A stretch of DNA of 64,000 nucleotides from Trogon surrucura (Eukaryota > Chordata > Aves > Trogoniformes > Trogonidae): the NCBI GenBank assembly GCA_020746105.1, contig CM036628.1:4288001-4352000 (forward strand), read 5' to 3'. The stretch's first letter is position 1; each line of letters begins with the position of its first letter. The translations under genes and the position numbers were made by a program. The notes beneath the pieces are model-generated. The model was not told the DNA's origin. It ran no database searches and was given only the letters and a program-made list of their open reading frames with translations. Positions 47,921 through 61,146 of the stretch are shown piece after piece.

Positions 47921-49574
47921 GTTGGCAGCCTACATCTGTGATTTATTTATTTTTGCCTCAAAGTAAACAGTTTTGCCACTAGACTCAGCTGAGTTCTGCT
48001 GCACTGCTCTGCCTCTCCAGCCCAGGTCTGGTTGGTGTTTTTAAAACATCCATCTGAAATGAAAGCTGAAATGTAGCTCTTCAAATAGCAAAGTGGAAGA
48101 CACTTAGCTGCTGCAGGAGGATCAGAAATTTTTTACCTGTCTTGGCCTACAGATGTTATCGTCACACCTACAAGCAGGGTCTGCACTTTGACATTTTTGA
48201 TCTCTGACTGATGTTTAGTACCAAATTAGTCAGCAGCCTCTTTTCTTTTAGTATTTTTTTTTAGTTGTCTGTCTAAGGACCAAGATCAAAGCAGCGAGAG
48301 CATCATTTGGTTGTGCTGACTTGAACCGCAGTGTCACTTTAATTTGCAATCACTGATGCAAAACCTCCCGAAGAGCAAAGGAAATACTTCAGCAATTAGC
48401 CTGCACTCAACTCAGTGCTGCAGGAGAGACGCTGCTGTAGCAGCTCTGCTACTGAGCTCCGGGATGTCCCCAGCAAAGGCTGCAGGTGAGGGTGCAGCTC
48501 TGAAGTAACGGAGCTGTGCCACTGGCAAGGAGAAAGGGAGACTTGCCAGGACATTTTAGAAGAGCATGATCTGGAAGGAAACTTAAGGAAGTCAAACGTG
48601 TGGTGTTATGTTTGCTTGCTCCTTTGGTTTTGATATATTTAAAGGGGAATTGAAAGAACTTCACTAAAGGCAAGGTTATTGAGTAACTTCTGGGCTTACA
48701 GAGCTTCTTGGTTTACTCAGGAACAGACCGTGTACTTCCGCTGAAGGAGATCAGAGTAGAAGATCTGTGCTCTAAGTATGAGAGGAAAAAACATTGATAG
48801 ACAGTTATGCAGCACTTGTAATAGCATGTGCGTATATGAGCTCTCTCTCTCTGTTCTCCACATCCAGTTTCTTTGTGCATTTTCATGACACATTAAACTC
48901 CACAGCTATCCTCAGGATTCTCCAGACCTGCCTCAGTAACGCAGATCTGAAGGGGGAAGGAGAAAACATTCACAGTTCAGACATGGAAAGTAGCAGAAGA
49001 CGAACCGGTGTCACTTTTATCACTGTGCATTAGTGGGCTGTAACACGGGATGAAAGTCGTCTTCATCATCTACATTACCACTGCCACTAACTTATTTTAT
49101 GGCAGAAATGTCCTCCTGGGCTGAGCATTGTACAATCACACAGAACACATCCCCATCTCACCAGTTCTACAGTTTCTATCAACCAAGAAAGGAGTGGATG
49201 AAAGAGAAAAACCTTCATTCCATTTTACACAGAGGCAACTGGGACATCAAGTGACAAGGCAGTTTGCTTGTGGACTGCAGAAAACTTGAGACTTTATTAT
49301 GGGCTGAAACTTCACCGATCAAAGGCCAGTATTGAATGGGCAGCCAGTTCCTTCTAGGACCACCAGCAGCAGAGCCCTCCAGGACCATCCTTCAGTGCTA
49401 GGATGGCTGGGTGCCTGCGCACTGCCCTTGTGCCCAACAGACACAGGTAATTCAGAGCACACATGTCCCCAGGGCTTGTTTGCCCATTAAGGCAGCGAGA
49501 AAAGAGTTGGAGCCCCTTGGCAGATCATCGCAGCAGGCAGAAGCAACCACTGGGTCTTTGTTTATCAATACCTT
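47921..49574. other. Non-coding DNA before a CR1 copy
   Basis: No gene, RNA or named repeat supported. A short CT run occurs near 48841-48852. Confidence 0.5.
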
Positions 49575-49889
49575 AGAAACCTTATCACTCTCTGCAACAA
49601 CCTGAAAGGAGGTTGTAGAGAGGTGAGATCTGGTCTCTTCAACCAAGAAACAAGTGATAGGACAAAGAGGAAATGACCTCAAGTTGTGCCAAGAAAAGAT
49701 CAGATGGGATATTAAGAAGAATTTATTTAATGAAAAGGTTATCAGGCATTGGGACAGGTTGCTTGGGGCAGTGGTGGAGCCTCCATCCTTGAAGGTATTT
49801 AGAGAGTGGTGGAGACATAGTGCTTATGGTTTAGTGGAGGACTTGTCAGCGTTACGTTAATCTTGAAGGGTAATTCTGTGCTTCTGTGG
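49575..49889 (+). mobile_element. CR1 LINE, 3' fragment
   Basis: About 315 bp: TTATCACTCTCTGCAACAAC, CTGAAAGGAGGTTGTAGAG, a decayed form of the C-terminal coding part, then GGTTTAGTGGAGGACTTGTC and an eroded tail (TTCTGTGCTTCTGTGGA). 5' truncated. It matches the layout of the copies at 18400 and 44415 and is the most eroded of the three at its 3' end. Confidence 0.93.
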
Positions 49890-50057
49890 AAGTGCCACCA
49901 TCCATCCACACCCCCCATTTTGCCAAGACACCAGAAACTCCCCACCAAACACCCCACGCCAGGCCCCACCACTGGCGGGGAACCATGTCTGCCAAAGGGC
50001 AGGGAGCGGGGAGGCAAGAAGCCGGTCTGAAACGGACACATCCCTCACCCCCCCACC

Positions 50058-50076
50058 AAAAAAAAAAAAAAAAAAA
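50058..50076 (+). repeat. Poly-A run (19 A)
   Basis: An uninterrupted A run at the left edge of the CpG island, following a C-rich stretch. There is no sign of a processed gene copy upstream. Confidence 0.9.
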
Positions 50077-50084
50077 GTTAAACC

Positions 50085-50350
50085 CCCAAGCGCCCGGGTG
50101 GCTGCCGGGTCCCACCGCGCCCAGCCCATCTGCCCGCGGCCTCGCACCCGCCTCCGTCCTGCCGGGACCCCTTTGTCCGGCCGGGTTCTCAGGGGGGGGC
50201 GGCCATGGGTGCTATATTAGGCACCTGCGGCTCGCACAATGGGCTGTGGGTGCTCGGGGGAGAGACAGATTGATGCATTGTGCGCGGGGGAGGAGGGCTG
50301 TCACTTGAATCCATGTGAACCCAGGCTTTCGGGGCAAGGGAGATTGACAG
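50085..50350. promoter_or_regulatory. Small CpG island, candidate promoter or regulatory element
   Basis: From about 50085 to 50205 there are roughly 14 CpG in about 120 bp, with CCGGG and GCGCCC words and an eight-G run. To its right are a TATA-like GCTATATTAGG at 50211-50221 and GACAGATTGATGCATTGTGC, then GGGGGAGGAGG and ATTGACAGC. Compact, CpG-dense DNA beside complex AT/GC-balanced sequence is typical of vertebrate promoters or conserved developmental elements. No exon with a donor site is clear on either strand, so which transcript it might serve is unknown. Confidence 0.45.
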
Positions 50351-50468
50351 CTTTTGTAGGGCGCAGCTCTCTTTCAAAGCTCTGCTTTATAGACAGTAGG
50401 TTAGGGGGCCCGGGCTTTCACTCCCATAATTCGAACAGGGCAATCATCAGCATTGAGAATTTCTTCCC

Positions 50469-50485
50469 TCTCTCTCTCTCTCTCT
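50469..50485. repeat. TC dinucleotide microsatellite
   Basis: About eight TC units within a longer pyrimidine-rich tract just right of the CpG island. Confidence 0.85.
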
Positions 50486-53400
50486 TCTCGCCCTCCCCTT
50501 CCCTTCCCCCTTGTTATGCGTTAAATGATTTCAGTGGAGGAATGTGCAGCATTAATTAGAATTGGTTAGTAGATACCGAGGGGAAAAGTTTCTTCACAAC
50601 AACTATAGGAGGTGTCACTGCCACAAAGACGGTTTTGTTTTCCCTCTCCCCTGCATTATCAGTGCAATATGTAAGGTAGCGATTCTTTTCATTTAAATTA
50701 AGTGGAAAGCTACTAAATCTTGTTTTATTCTCCAAAAAGAAGAAGAAGAAAAAAAAAAAGGTCCTTAACACTTATCTTTTAACTTCTTTTATTTTGTAAG
50801 GTTAGTGTTTACTTTTGCTTTCAGTCCTCCCCATTAAAGGGCCTGCAAAGATGTGTATCCAGTTTTGTGTATCATTTAGCTCTTACAATTATAGGCCAGT
50901 GCAACTAATATATAAGGATTGTCTCCTGATTAAAGCAACAACGTTACCCTTTAAAATCAAAGGCGCTCGTCTAGAAGGACACATTGAAATTCAGAAGTGT
51001 GGCTGGCTGTTCTCTGCAGGGATTTCCTAGCTTCTTTCAACTTTTCAAAAAGAAGTTAAGCTAAAAGATGGGCTTGAGCATATAAAGTAAGAGCTTAGAA
51101 GAAACGCTCATTAATACATTTATGCACGGGGTTTTTTATGGCACTCCTTAAAAACTTTTCCCATCAACAACATGCAAACAAATATTAGCCTCGATCGAAT
51201 TTAAACATTTTCTTCCCTGAAGTATACTCAACTACCATATTAAAAATAACTAGAAAAATAAATTTTTTAAGTAACTCAAGTGAATTTTGACATTTGACAA
51301 TAGACACAATCCTAAGTGCTGCACTATTGGGTAATACCACATTCTCTTTTTATTTTTTTTTTCTGCTAAAGATTTGAAAATTACCAAATTGTTACTACTG
51401 TAAAGCACCATTTCTTAAGACATGTAAAGCCAACTGCTGTCTCTAGAAGTAAATTACTACTGCTGCAGCCGCCCTGCAGCTTCTCTTGCAACAAATTCAC
51501 CTGAAATGTCAAGATGCTGGTATTTTGCCTGTAGCATCAGTCAGCAAATGCCGATAGTGTCCTTTGTAGCAGGGTAAAGTATAGTTTTTGCTTGTTCTCC
51601 CTGAGGGAGTGCTGGAAAGTGCAGCCATAGGCATCGCTGCCCAGGCAGGACAGCACAGGTATTCCCAGAGAAGCAGAAGTTCTTTTACAGCAGGCCAGGC
51701 ATCAGTGCCTATTTTTTTTTTGTTTAACTCACCCACAGACAGCCCGATCTACGCAGCATGTAGTCAAAACCACAGCTTTAAAAAAAATAAGCCTTCTTAT
51801 TCAGTAGCAAGGTCATAACAAGCTTGATTGTATTTCCATCCTTCTGATAAATCAGGGGTTTCTACTGGCAAACGTGATGCTAGGGCGTTTTTTTTTTTAA
51901 CATAACTCAGTGTTGGCACAACAACTTTAGGAGCCGTGTAAAACTGAGCTAAACAGAGGATTTGCAAAGGAAGAGAGGGGCAGTTTCTACTTCTGCTCAG
52001 CACAGGATGTAGTTTTCTAAGCAGAAATTTGACTGAGTGGAAAAAGAAGACAACTAAAATATTTGACCTTCTGTCTGAAGACTTTTCCCCACCATGAAAA
52101 GGAAGAACAAGGCTCTTAAACGTTTGACATTGTCTTGCAAGGGAAAAATTCCTTGGATATGAGGAGTTATTTTCCACAGTGCCGGGGAAGGGAGATACAG
52201 AGTCTCTTCCATTCCACCTCCCTAAAACCACCAGCTCAGCATCACTGCTGGCATTTAAGCCAGCAATAATTAATTAATAATCCAGGTGTCAGTGTACAGG
52301 GGGTCCCAGGCAGCCGAGCTGTTTGCTGCCTCAAACACAGAGGAAAACTTCTCTTGGGGAGCTGAGGGCACAGCAAAGGTTGGTTTTGAAATCAGCCCCA
52401 GCCCTGGGGTCAGTCAAGGCAGCCCAGAGCTTTCTCAGCAGCGGGACCAGTTTGCTCTCTCCAGAGATGCAATTCCACTTTGCAGGTCACTCCAGCCAAG
52501 TGTTTCCTGCACCCTGGCCCAAGGGCCGTCTCCTCTTTTTTTTTTTTTTTTTTTGGACCACAGTAGCTCTCTCAGAATTATGCATCCCTCATGCATGTAA
52601 ATGAGAGGGGTCCAATTACACGCGAGGGAGAAAGGGTTTAATGAATCGTGAAAAAGCAAGGGTTGCCGAGAAAAAAAAAGCTCAATCCCAGTGCCCCCTC
52701 GTCCCCCTGCTTGGAAACGTGCATTTCTCATTTTTGAGAGTGATGAGAGAACGCAGAGGAGCGAACGGGAGAAACCCGCAGCTGAATGAATACGACACTT
52801 GTTTGTGTTTATCACAGCCTGCATTTGAAATCTGTGATATGCATTTTTAAATCAAAATAGTACAGCACACAAGTTATGTACCTCTACACAACACAGACAA
52901 ATGCAATACATGAGTGGAGATAACCTTATGTTCAAGTTCTCCCATCTGGAGTATATTCCTCTTCTTGCTCTCCTTTCTTCTGTGTGTATATGTAAGATCT
53001 TGTATGAATTTAAAGGAGAAAGAACAGGCAGAAGCTGGTCATTAATTATGAAGTCCTTTCAAATACAGCTACAGGTTGCACAGTTTAAGTTGCAGCTTCC
53101 ACACCTGGCTGATCCTGAAATTGGTTGTTTATCACTGGCTGCTCCAGGTTCATGTGAACTAGACAGCAAGGGATATGATGAGCATTTTAAGGCAAACCAC
53201 ATTAAAGCTATATTATTAATGTCAAGTATATTTTCTTATGATTACATTTACAACAGATATTATAGAGGATTGGTTTGTAAACATTCGGGGACTCTTCAGA
53301 GGTCTTTTCCTTCTGCTGATTTGTTTTTCTTAAGTAGGGTTAATGACTAGGCTCTGACTGGTTGCTGAAATTACTTTAATGTCTAAAATTATGGTGTAGG

Positions 53401-56400
53401 AAAAACTCCCAGTGTCCTCAGTGAGAATAACACAGCATTGTGGTCCCGAGTCATGAAAACAGACACAAACACTTGAGCACGAAGGTTGTGTCCCTTCTCC
53501 ACATCAACGAGGGATTCACAAGCACTGAGCAATTACATCTCTAAAACGTAGCAGAACTATTATCTGTTCAATATCTTTAAAATTTGGCCTCAAAGTGTTC
53601 TTCTTTATTTGGGCATAGAAATACCTGTGAAATCGAACATGGAAGTGATTTTTCATTAAGGTAGTATGGAGCTAGAAAGAAGAAGATCTTCCACAATGGC
53701 AATAGGATAACTCCATGTGTGCACAAATTCACACAGCAGTAGGAATAACTTGGGGGATTACACCAAGCCTGTTTCAGTTTTTTAATTAACTTGATCCAGG
53801 ATCCTGTAGGCAAAATGCATAAAAAGCCAGTGCATAACTTCTAGCAGTTATTAGTGAATATTTCTCATTAGAAGCATGTGGAATAATAATAATAAAAAGA
53901 CCTACTGAATTGGTGTTGCATGGTCTTAGTTATTTCTGCACAGGTGAAAGAACCCTGGACCACTGCTGGTGATCCAGGATGCTGCTCTGGTTAGTTTAGC
54001 TACCACTATGAGTAGTGGAGCTAAACTCTATGATCTTAAAAAGAAGTTGCCACTATCTCAATTACTCCTTCAACTTCAAGGCATTCGAAGTGGTTCAAGT
54101 CAACAGAACCCTCTTGATGGTGAAGATAAAATGGAAATGGTGCACAAGAGATGCCTGCCTTTGCTTCATTTTATCATCTAGTGATGCCTTTATTGGAATT
54201 TCCATTTGGCAAGGCTCTTGGGTCTGTTGTCCCTGGGGAGGATATGCTGGTTGATAACCTCCATGTCCTTGACACAAGTGCTTCCATCTACGCTACTGGA
54301 GTTGGGAGGGAAAGGATGATGTGGGTATGGAGTAGCCCAGCTCCCTTAGGAAAGGAAATAAAAGGAGCAATGTGAAAATACTGCAGGATAGTAAAGGTTT
54401 TCTTGTCCCCATATCCTCAAGATCCAATGGCCTACACTCTGGGCTTTCCCAAAGAGATGCCATTGCTGAATCTGGTGAAGTTCAGCTCCTGTCATCATGT
54501 CTCGAGATAATTACCCTGACCTTGTTATGGCAGGTATCCCAAAATTTTGAATTATTGGCCAGATTCACACAAATGATCTGACTGAAACTGGGTGAAAATT
54601 TGTAAGAAGTCAGGCAGAAAAACTGAATTGTTACTTCTGAAATTAAGAAAGCAATTTTTTTTTCACTCTATTCAATTAATTTCACATAAAAAAACTTCGT
54701 CTGGCCCTGCAGAATGACTCTGACAGCCAGATAAATAAAACCGTACTTGCAAACTAACCTTTATGGAAGCACAGAAGGAAAAAATATCATCTGAGATCCA
54801 CAACTTCCAGAGATACTGGAGGGCCTATGTAAATCCTGCGAGTGTAGGGTTACTGTCTCCTTTGGTCACCTTCGCTCTGTCAGCTTTGCTCAGTTTCGTT
54901 AATATAATGCCCCACACATCCTGTTCTGCACTGTTCCTGAGCATCATTCCATTTTTTTTTCTTTTTTGCCTGGCTAGAAGTTTTGCTGGTTCAAGATGAG
55001 TGACAGCAGTGCAAGGGAAGCAGCAAGACTAAAATCCTTCTGGCAACAGACAGCTCTTAGTTTGGCTCAGCTGCAGTGTCAAACCACAAATACAGCACTC
55101 GTGCTCAATTCCGGTTGTAGCACAGAAGCCTGGTAAAACCAGAAAGTTTAACTCGGGATTTCAGAATCTCTTCTTACTAATAAATCCCGTGCAAATTAGA
55201 CTCCTTTCCCTTTGAACCGACGACCTCTGTATCCATTATCAGAAAACAACATCATATACAAATGTTAAGGAAAAGACACACTCTGGAGCTCATAACTGGG
55301 ATACATTTCATCATGGAAGGTAGAAAAAATGTTTTCAGTTACCAGTTTCACCAACAGGCAGCTAGCATGTTATTAACATGTTTTCATGAGGGACCAAACA
55401 CTACTTGGGGTTGAAGGAATTTTTATTTTTACATTTATTTTTCCAGTGGTCATATTGGTTTAAGTTATTTAAGGTTAACGCCATCTTAATGCGTTTTGTA
55501 GTTATCTTTTTTTGTAAAGCAGTGCAGAACAGTTCTTTAATACAATATAAATGTAAAAATGAAATATCAATACTAAACACCAAGTCACTCATGAGATTTT
55601 TTTTTTTTATATTAACTTATAAAATCAAGAATAGTTAAATGCACAAAACTACATAAAGGCTGCACTCCTATACCGATAGGACATACCACTACCAAAAGGA
55701 CCATGTTCTGCATCAAATCATACACCTGTAACCTTGCTTCCTCATCAGATTTCTCCACAAGACTCTTTCTCTTGTGCTTTTACCACTTGACAGTTTCTCT
55801 CCTGCCCATGCACAGCAGATGCTTGGAGTAGTGGTCAGTTGGGTTGGCGCAGCTTTCATGGGTCAGCAGTTCAACCTCCACCTCCAGGAAAGGTGCTGAT
55901 ACTTTTGGAAGGTCTCTCCTCAGCAATGGGGTGGCAGGAGACCCAGGAGGCCAAGTTCTTGCCGTTGAAGTGCACACAAGGTTTTGCATGTTCCCAGACT
56001 CTCTAACCCAGCTCTTTTTGTGTCACTTGCTTGCTAACACCTGGCCTGGCTCATCACACTCTCCTGTTTGTTTCTATGTACGACTTGTACTGCGAAGAGC
56101 ATGGAGAGGTGAACCAGAGGGGAACGGCACAAGGTACAGACACCAGCAAGGAAAATAGCAAAGCTCTATCTCAGTTTTGGTCCACCAGTTCTGGCACATC
56201 TGCCTTTAAGATTTAACTGCACATGAGTTACGTTTTCAGTAATCAGTTCTGATTTTTACAATTCGGGATCTCACTCTCTGCACGAAAGCATTTGCTTTTT
56301 CTTCCAACAGAAAACATACTAAGACACACTTTAAAGTTGTTGTAGATTTTTTTTTTAATAGGGAAACATTAGGTAATTAAGGGAATCATGCACCATGCCA

Positions 56401-57390
56401 TGTGGAAGCCTCCTGACAAATACAACTTTGGTGGCCATGACCCTGGCCAGAGGAAGAAGGCTGTGATGTCACCTCATCCCCAAGTCCCAGTTTCACGGAT
56501 AGTATCTCTGAAAGGAATTGTCTAAAGGAGATTGTTCCTTATGAAAAGTTCACATGATGGACTCTGAAGGGCTTGTTTCACTTGAAGCCCAGCAGGACAG
56601 AGCTGTTTGGAAAGAAGCATTCAGTGTGTTCTGTTTTGCTGAAAGCTGTCACAGGGAACAAGTACTTAGCAAACAGCATGAACAAGGATTTGAACTAGAA
56701 AACTAGCAGGGCCCTGACAACATTGTAATAGCGGGCTTGTCTGTTCAGAGCCCCTACAATGATGCATGGGGGCATGAGGAGAGGAGCAGAACTCGATTTT
56801 TGTATTTTTAATTTTTTTTAAAAAAGTTTAGCATTGCTCTGAACTCATTTGTATTATTATGGTCACCTTTGGGAGGGACAAGCACGCTGGCGAGAAGGGG
56901 CTCAGGGTGGAGGCAGGGTGGACAGCCCAATTGGTGAACTGCTTTGTTAGCTAAAAATTAGTCAGTTCTTCTCCTGTTGTCCCATTTTGTAACACTTTTC
57001 CTTCCGTTATGACGGGTTGACTGTTTAGGCTGTTGCTCTTTACATCCTTAATCCATACTTAGCAGTGAACAAAAGCTGCCCGAGTCCCAGTGCAGAACTG
57101 AATGAGAACCTGCCGTTCCACACCTTTGAAAACCAGCTGCTTTCACCAAAGCTCCCAGCTACTGACACCACGCAGGGATAGGAGACGAGCACCCATTAAA
57201 GATTCCCCTCCCTCACCATACAAGAGACTATTGGAGGCAGCACAACATAAAAAAGCCATCAGATGGGTCAGAAATTAGAATAGGACAAACAAAAAGAAAA
57301 CTCCCTTTTATTTTTATATACTGCAACCACATCCTTGTTTCTAAAGCAAACCTCAAAACCACACTAACTGCACCTTTTCACCCTGATTTC
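50486..57390. other. About 6.9 kb AT-rich non-coding DNA
   Basis: No gene supported. A run of 19 T lies at 52536-52554. A 149-codon + strand frame (52901-53350) and a 144-codon - strand frame (51797-52231) are the longest, but have no splice support and no family I recognise. The segment 53969-54181 encodes SSGAKLYDLKKKLPLSQLL in a soluble-protein-like style and is treated in the findings. No transposon recognised across this span. Confidence 0.45.
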
Positions 57391-57450
57391 ATCATCATAG
57401 AATGGCCTAGGCTGGAAGGGACCTTAGAGATCATTTAATCCAACCTCCCT
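57391..57450 (-). mobile_element. CR1 LINE tail, very short, reverse orientation
   Basis: ATCATCATAGAATGGCCTAG, GCTGGAAGGGACC, TTAGAGATCATTTAATCC and AACCTCCC are the exact inverted layout of the CR1 3' terminus. Only about 60 bp are recognisable. CR1 copies are often this short because of 5' truncation. Confidence 0.93.
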
Positions 57451-60400
57451 TATTTGACAGTTTCCAGTTTATGACAAGATGAGTTTCAAAAGCTGTAATA
57501 AATAACTTTTTTTAACATGCTGTGAATTTTACTAGACATGGAATGTCCTGAACTGGAGTCCTCCTTTGCTACAGAGGACTAACAGTCCCTTCTTCAGTTT
57601 GTTCTCTACTAACCAATTTACACCAAATTTCTCTTTCCCCCCTCCCTTTTACAAGGACAGAAGACTTGCAATGTTTAAGTTCATAGCCCAGCATAGCACC
57701 CACCTCTTTCCTTACAGACCTCAACAGGCTCGGGATGAAAAGCACTTTTCTAGCCTATAGGAAAACCTGTTGATTTTCTCAGGTCCTGCGACATGTTCCT
57801 GGACTTGCTATTTGTTCCTTTCATACTCTCTGCCAAGTGTGAAAACCTCTGCTGATGATTTGTTGAAAGGGCACAGGTGGAGGAAGGCAGGATGAAGAAA
57901 GACCTGCTCCTAACAAAGCTTAATCCTTGGGCAGGGACATCGCTCACCTGAGTTATTCCTGGAAGACTTGGTCCTAGGAATATATTCATCAAAGACACTA
58001 TTTCAGTCCTGACTCTCTTGCTGCACGCGCTTCTTTCCTTCATTTGTGCTCAGTAATGGTATTATTGCTTCTGTCTGTAAATTCAGATTTTAATGTATAA
58101 GGCAAATATATACTGCTTTAAAACGATTATAAAGCTTATTTTGTCTGCTGTCCTGTCCCAATTCAGACATGCCATATACAGCAAATCTTGGCACCTGAGG
58201 AATATCTATCTTTAATCTGAGGCTTCCAAACCTCAGCAAAAATCATTCATGGAAGCACAGATTAGAATTAAGGACCGTTCAGAGCTGCAAAGGCAGGGGT
58301 GTTTTTTAGTAATTCTCATGTTTTCTGCGTAAGTTCTCCACCAAGCCCCTTCACAGCACTGCTGAATGGCTCAGTTTAGAGTTATGCTCCAGTAAATCCA
58401 GAATTGTGCCCACCGAAGTGTCAAGTCTGTGCCTGCTTTCTCCAGATCTGAGGAACGGGTTTTATCACTTTTATGACATGGCAACTGTATTATCCTCTAA
58501 TAAACATATAAACTGGGTATCAGGTGTTTCCTGAGACGCAAAAATATCTTGTGCGATTGAACTTAGTCCAGTGATACTCAAAGTTATTATCTCCCTCTGA
58601 CACCCACATCTCTCAGATCCTTGTAATTGTATTACGAGTTTCTTACCAGTATAACAGAGGGTTTTTTCCCGCAAAGCAAGTCTCTTTTGCAAGGATCCCT
58701 ATTATAATGATACTATTCTCCCACTGATTTTTTCCGCTGGCTCCCTGAACCTTACAGCATGTTTTCATTATGAAAAAAAGAAGCGATCTTCCCCTCCTTT
58801 TCCTTTCCAGCCCAAGATCTCCTCTCATTTCAAGCATACTGCAGTGCAGAAGTCAGAAAGAGAAAGGACTAGGCTTTTTCAAAAATGGTGGCATTCTTTA
58901 GAGACCTGTAAAATTTACTTCTTCCACAGATGCACTTCAATCTGTGAGAGACAACAGTCTTTTGAAGAGGGCCATCCTGACTTAGCTGGGAAGGTGAACT
59001 CCTAGTCATTAACAACATCCTCTGGCAATATTACCCACACTTATGCTGCACCGAAGCAGCCACCACCCCCTGCCCTTTATTTATCCCTTGAAGATGCAGG
59101 CAGACATCCACCCCATGGGCAGTTGGTGCCACAGTCCAGAAGTCACCACTGTCCAGCTACTTGCTTGATTTGTGGGATGGCTTCTCTGCGTGCCCTTAGA
59201 CTGCTCCAGACAAAACCTGGATGGTCTAATTTAAACCCTAACCCTAACAACATAGCTTGGGTTGGCCTGGAAAATTTTGTCTTATGTGAGAAAACACTTA
59301 TATTATGTCCTCACCAGAAGACCGAGAGTGAAGTCGCACGCAGAGGTGACATCCAGGTAGAAATAGGGACATTCTGAGCTGGTGGAGCTGGTTACAGAAG
59401 ATGCCAACCCTACCCACAGGTCCTGGACAGCTGCATGGCTGCAGATGGGTGGGATGCAATTGTATCTCCCACCTCTGTCCCTCCACCTCTGTAAAATAAC
59501 TGCTGTCCTTTTTAAGACTAGTCTCTCGGGGTTTTTTTCTCTAAATTTGCAAAACTACTTTGCCCCACCTTCACCACTCCGTGCAGCATTTGTACCACCA
59601 CAAACAGCGTGGCAGCTATAAATTTGCTGCTAAAACTACTACTGTCCCATCTGCCTGCCTAGAATATAACACCCAGTAACTGCATTTTATGTCCTTGCGT
59701 ATCACGGGAAACGGACATTGTTTCTTCCATTCCCCACCCCCATAGATAAACCACAGTACTTGTCTTTAAGTTGTTCTCTTCCCAGGCTAGTCTATCTTTA
59801 ACCCATGCACTGTTTGAAACTGTAAAATACAGAGCCCCTTTCATGCAGGGAGGGATGTATCCCTGCCAGGTCCCAGTGTTCTAGGGAATTTGCCAGATCC
59901 TTCAGTAATCTGATCCTCTGCCTTTTGGCTCCAATATTCGGAGTTGGCTCTTTGGTCTGAGCTCTCCCTAAAACAGGATCTCCATCCCCTCCCGTATCGT
60001 GTTTTTCCTACTCCCTGGTAACCCTGTGTAAGGACTGTTCCCTTTGCCAGCAGAGCAGCCTGAGGAAGCAGCAGGAGAAGTTGGTCCTTCCACCCTCCAA
60101 GCATATACAGGAATGAAGGATTTCTTTCTGCAATATCTGTTTTCTGGGAGTTTGTTGCTCAGAGCACTGCAGTAAAGGCACTGAGTTTGACTCCCACAGC
60201 ACAAAATACCCTTCATAGTGCTGCAGGAAGCCAGCAGAAGTGCCAGGAGCAAGGAGAGGGAAAGTTATGTATAAGATGGCCCAAACAGAAACTGAGGGGG
60301 GACTAGGTACAGCTGAGATTCACTATACCGAGTCCTCAATTACTGTTGGGCAAACCTTCTCCTAACTGGGGACATCAACTGTACATATGTGATATTTTAT

Positions 60401-60904
60401 GATACCAGGCTCAGTGGCCAAAGATAAGAGATGTCCTGTAGCCTCAGTGGCTGCTACTTGGAGTAGAATTAGAATTTAGGCGAATTAATCATTATGGACA
60501 ATGCTATAGTAAAAACTTCATGCCAGCAAGACTGCAATAATGCCAACCCGAGAGGGAAGGGAGGTGTCACCCTGTTTTGCTGTTGTGCCACTACACAGAC
60601 CCCACGGCTGGAGGATATTGCTGCTCCAGACAGTTACTGGCCATCTGACTGAACTCCCTTGCTAGCTCTTGTTTCCTCTTTTAACCAAACTGCACAGATT
60701 TTGCAGAAAAAAAAATGTAATTTAAAAAGTCCCGAGTTAATCAAATGCTTTAAAAACACAGTGTCTGTGATACAATGGATCAACTTTGTCCCGGGTGTCA
60801 GTGCATTCACTCCAACAAGCTTACACCAGAGATGAATTTGGCCTGGTGCCTTTGTCAATAAAATTCTAGATTAAAAGAGACCTTATATAGAGCTGGTCCC
60901 AGAG
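57451..60904. other. Non-coding DNA with a tiny telomere-like motif
   Basis: No gene or larger repeat supported. Two CCCTAA units occur at 59236-59247 and are probably chance or a trace interstitial telomeric motif. Confidence 0.5.
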
Positions 60905-61146
60905 GTAATTGCTAGTTAATCAGCCAATTAGCTGACCCAAGGAGTAGGAAAAGGGGAAGGGGGAGTAAGGGGAAAAACAAATCAGTCAAGGTATGGTAGA
61001 ACATAATTCTTTAGGAGTTAATGTTAGAAACCTATTCAAAGGGATTACAGCCTACCTTGACTCACTCCCCCTTCTTCTTTCCTTTCTCGCTTCTTCCCAA
61101 TTTGTAATTGTTGGTTCCCCTAATTGGCTGATTAACTACTTATTAC
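60905..61146. repeat. Large imperfect inverted repeat (hairpin), unassigned
   Basis: The left arm (60905-60993) and right arm (61053-61146) are reverse complements over most of their length. The outer part contains a perfect 19-base match: TAGTTAATCAGCCAATTAG at 60913-60931 and its complement at 61120-61138. The inner part matches again as GTCAAGGTA (60985-60993) against TACCTTGAC (61053-61061), and both arms carry a purine- or pyrimidine-rich GAAGGGGGAGT-type core in between. The loop is about 59 bases. It could be a foldback (MITE-like) DNA element, the arms of an inverted duplication, or the template of an RNA hairpin. No transposase is present and I cannot assign a family. Confidence 0.8.

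Noticed and set aside
49886-50308. 140-codon + strand frame across the CpG island
   Set aside because: It is open mainly because the DNA is GC-rich. It runs through the 19-A tract as poly-Lys and includes the CR1 border; no protein is recognisable.
52435-52824. 129-codon - strand frame
   Set aside because: It contains a lysine run produced by the T homopolymer on the + strand and has no splice support.
52901-53350. 149-codon + strand frame
   Set aside because: Length is near the chance limit for a 64-kb window, the composition looks random, and there are no exon borders or known family.
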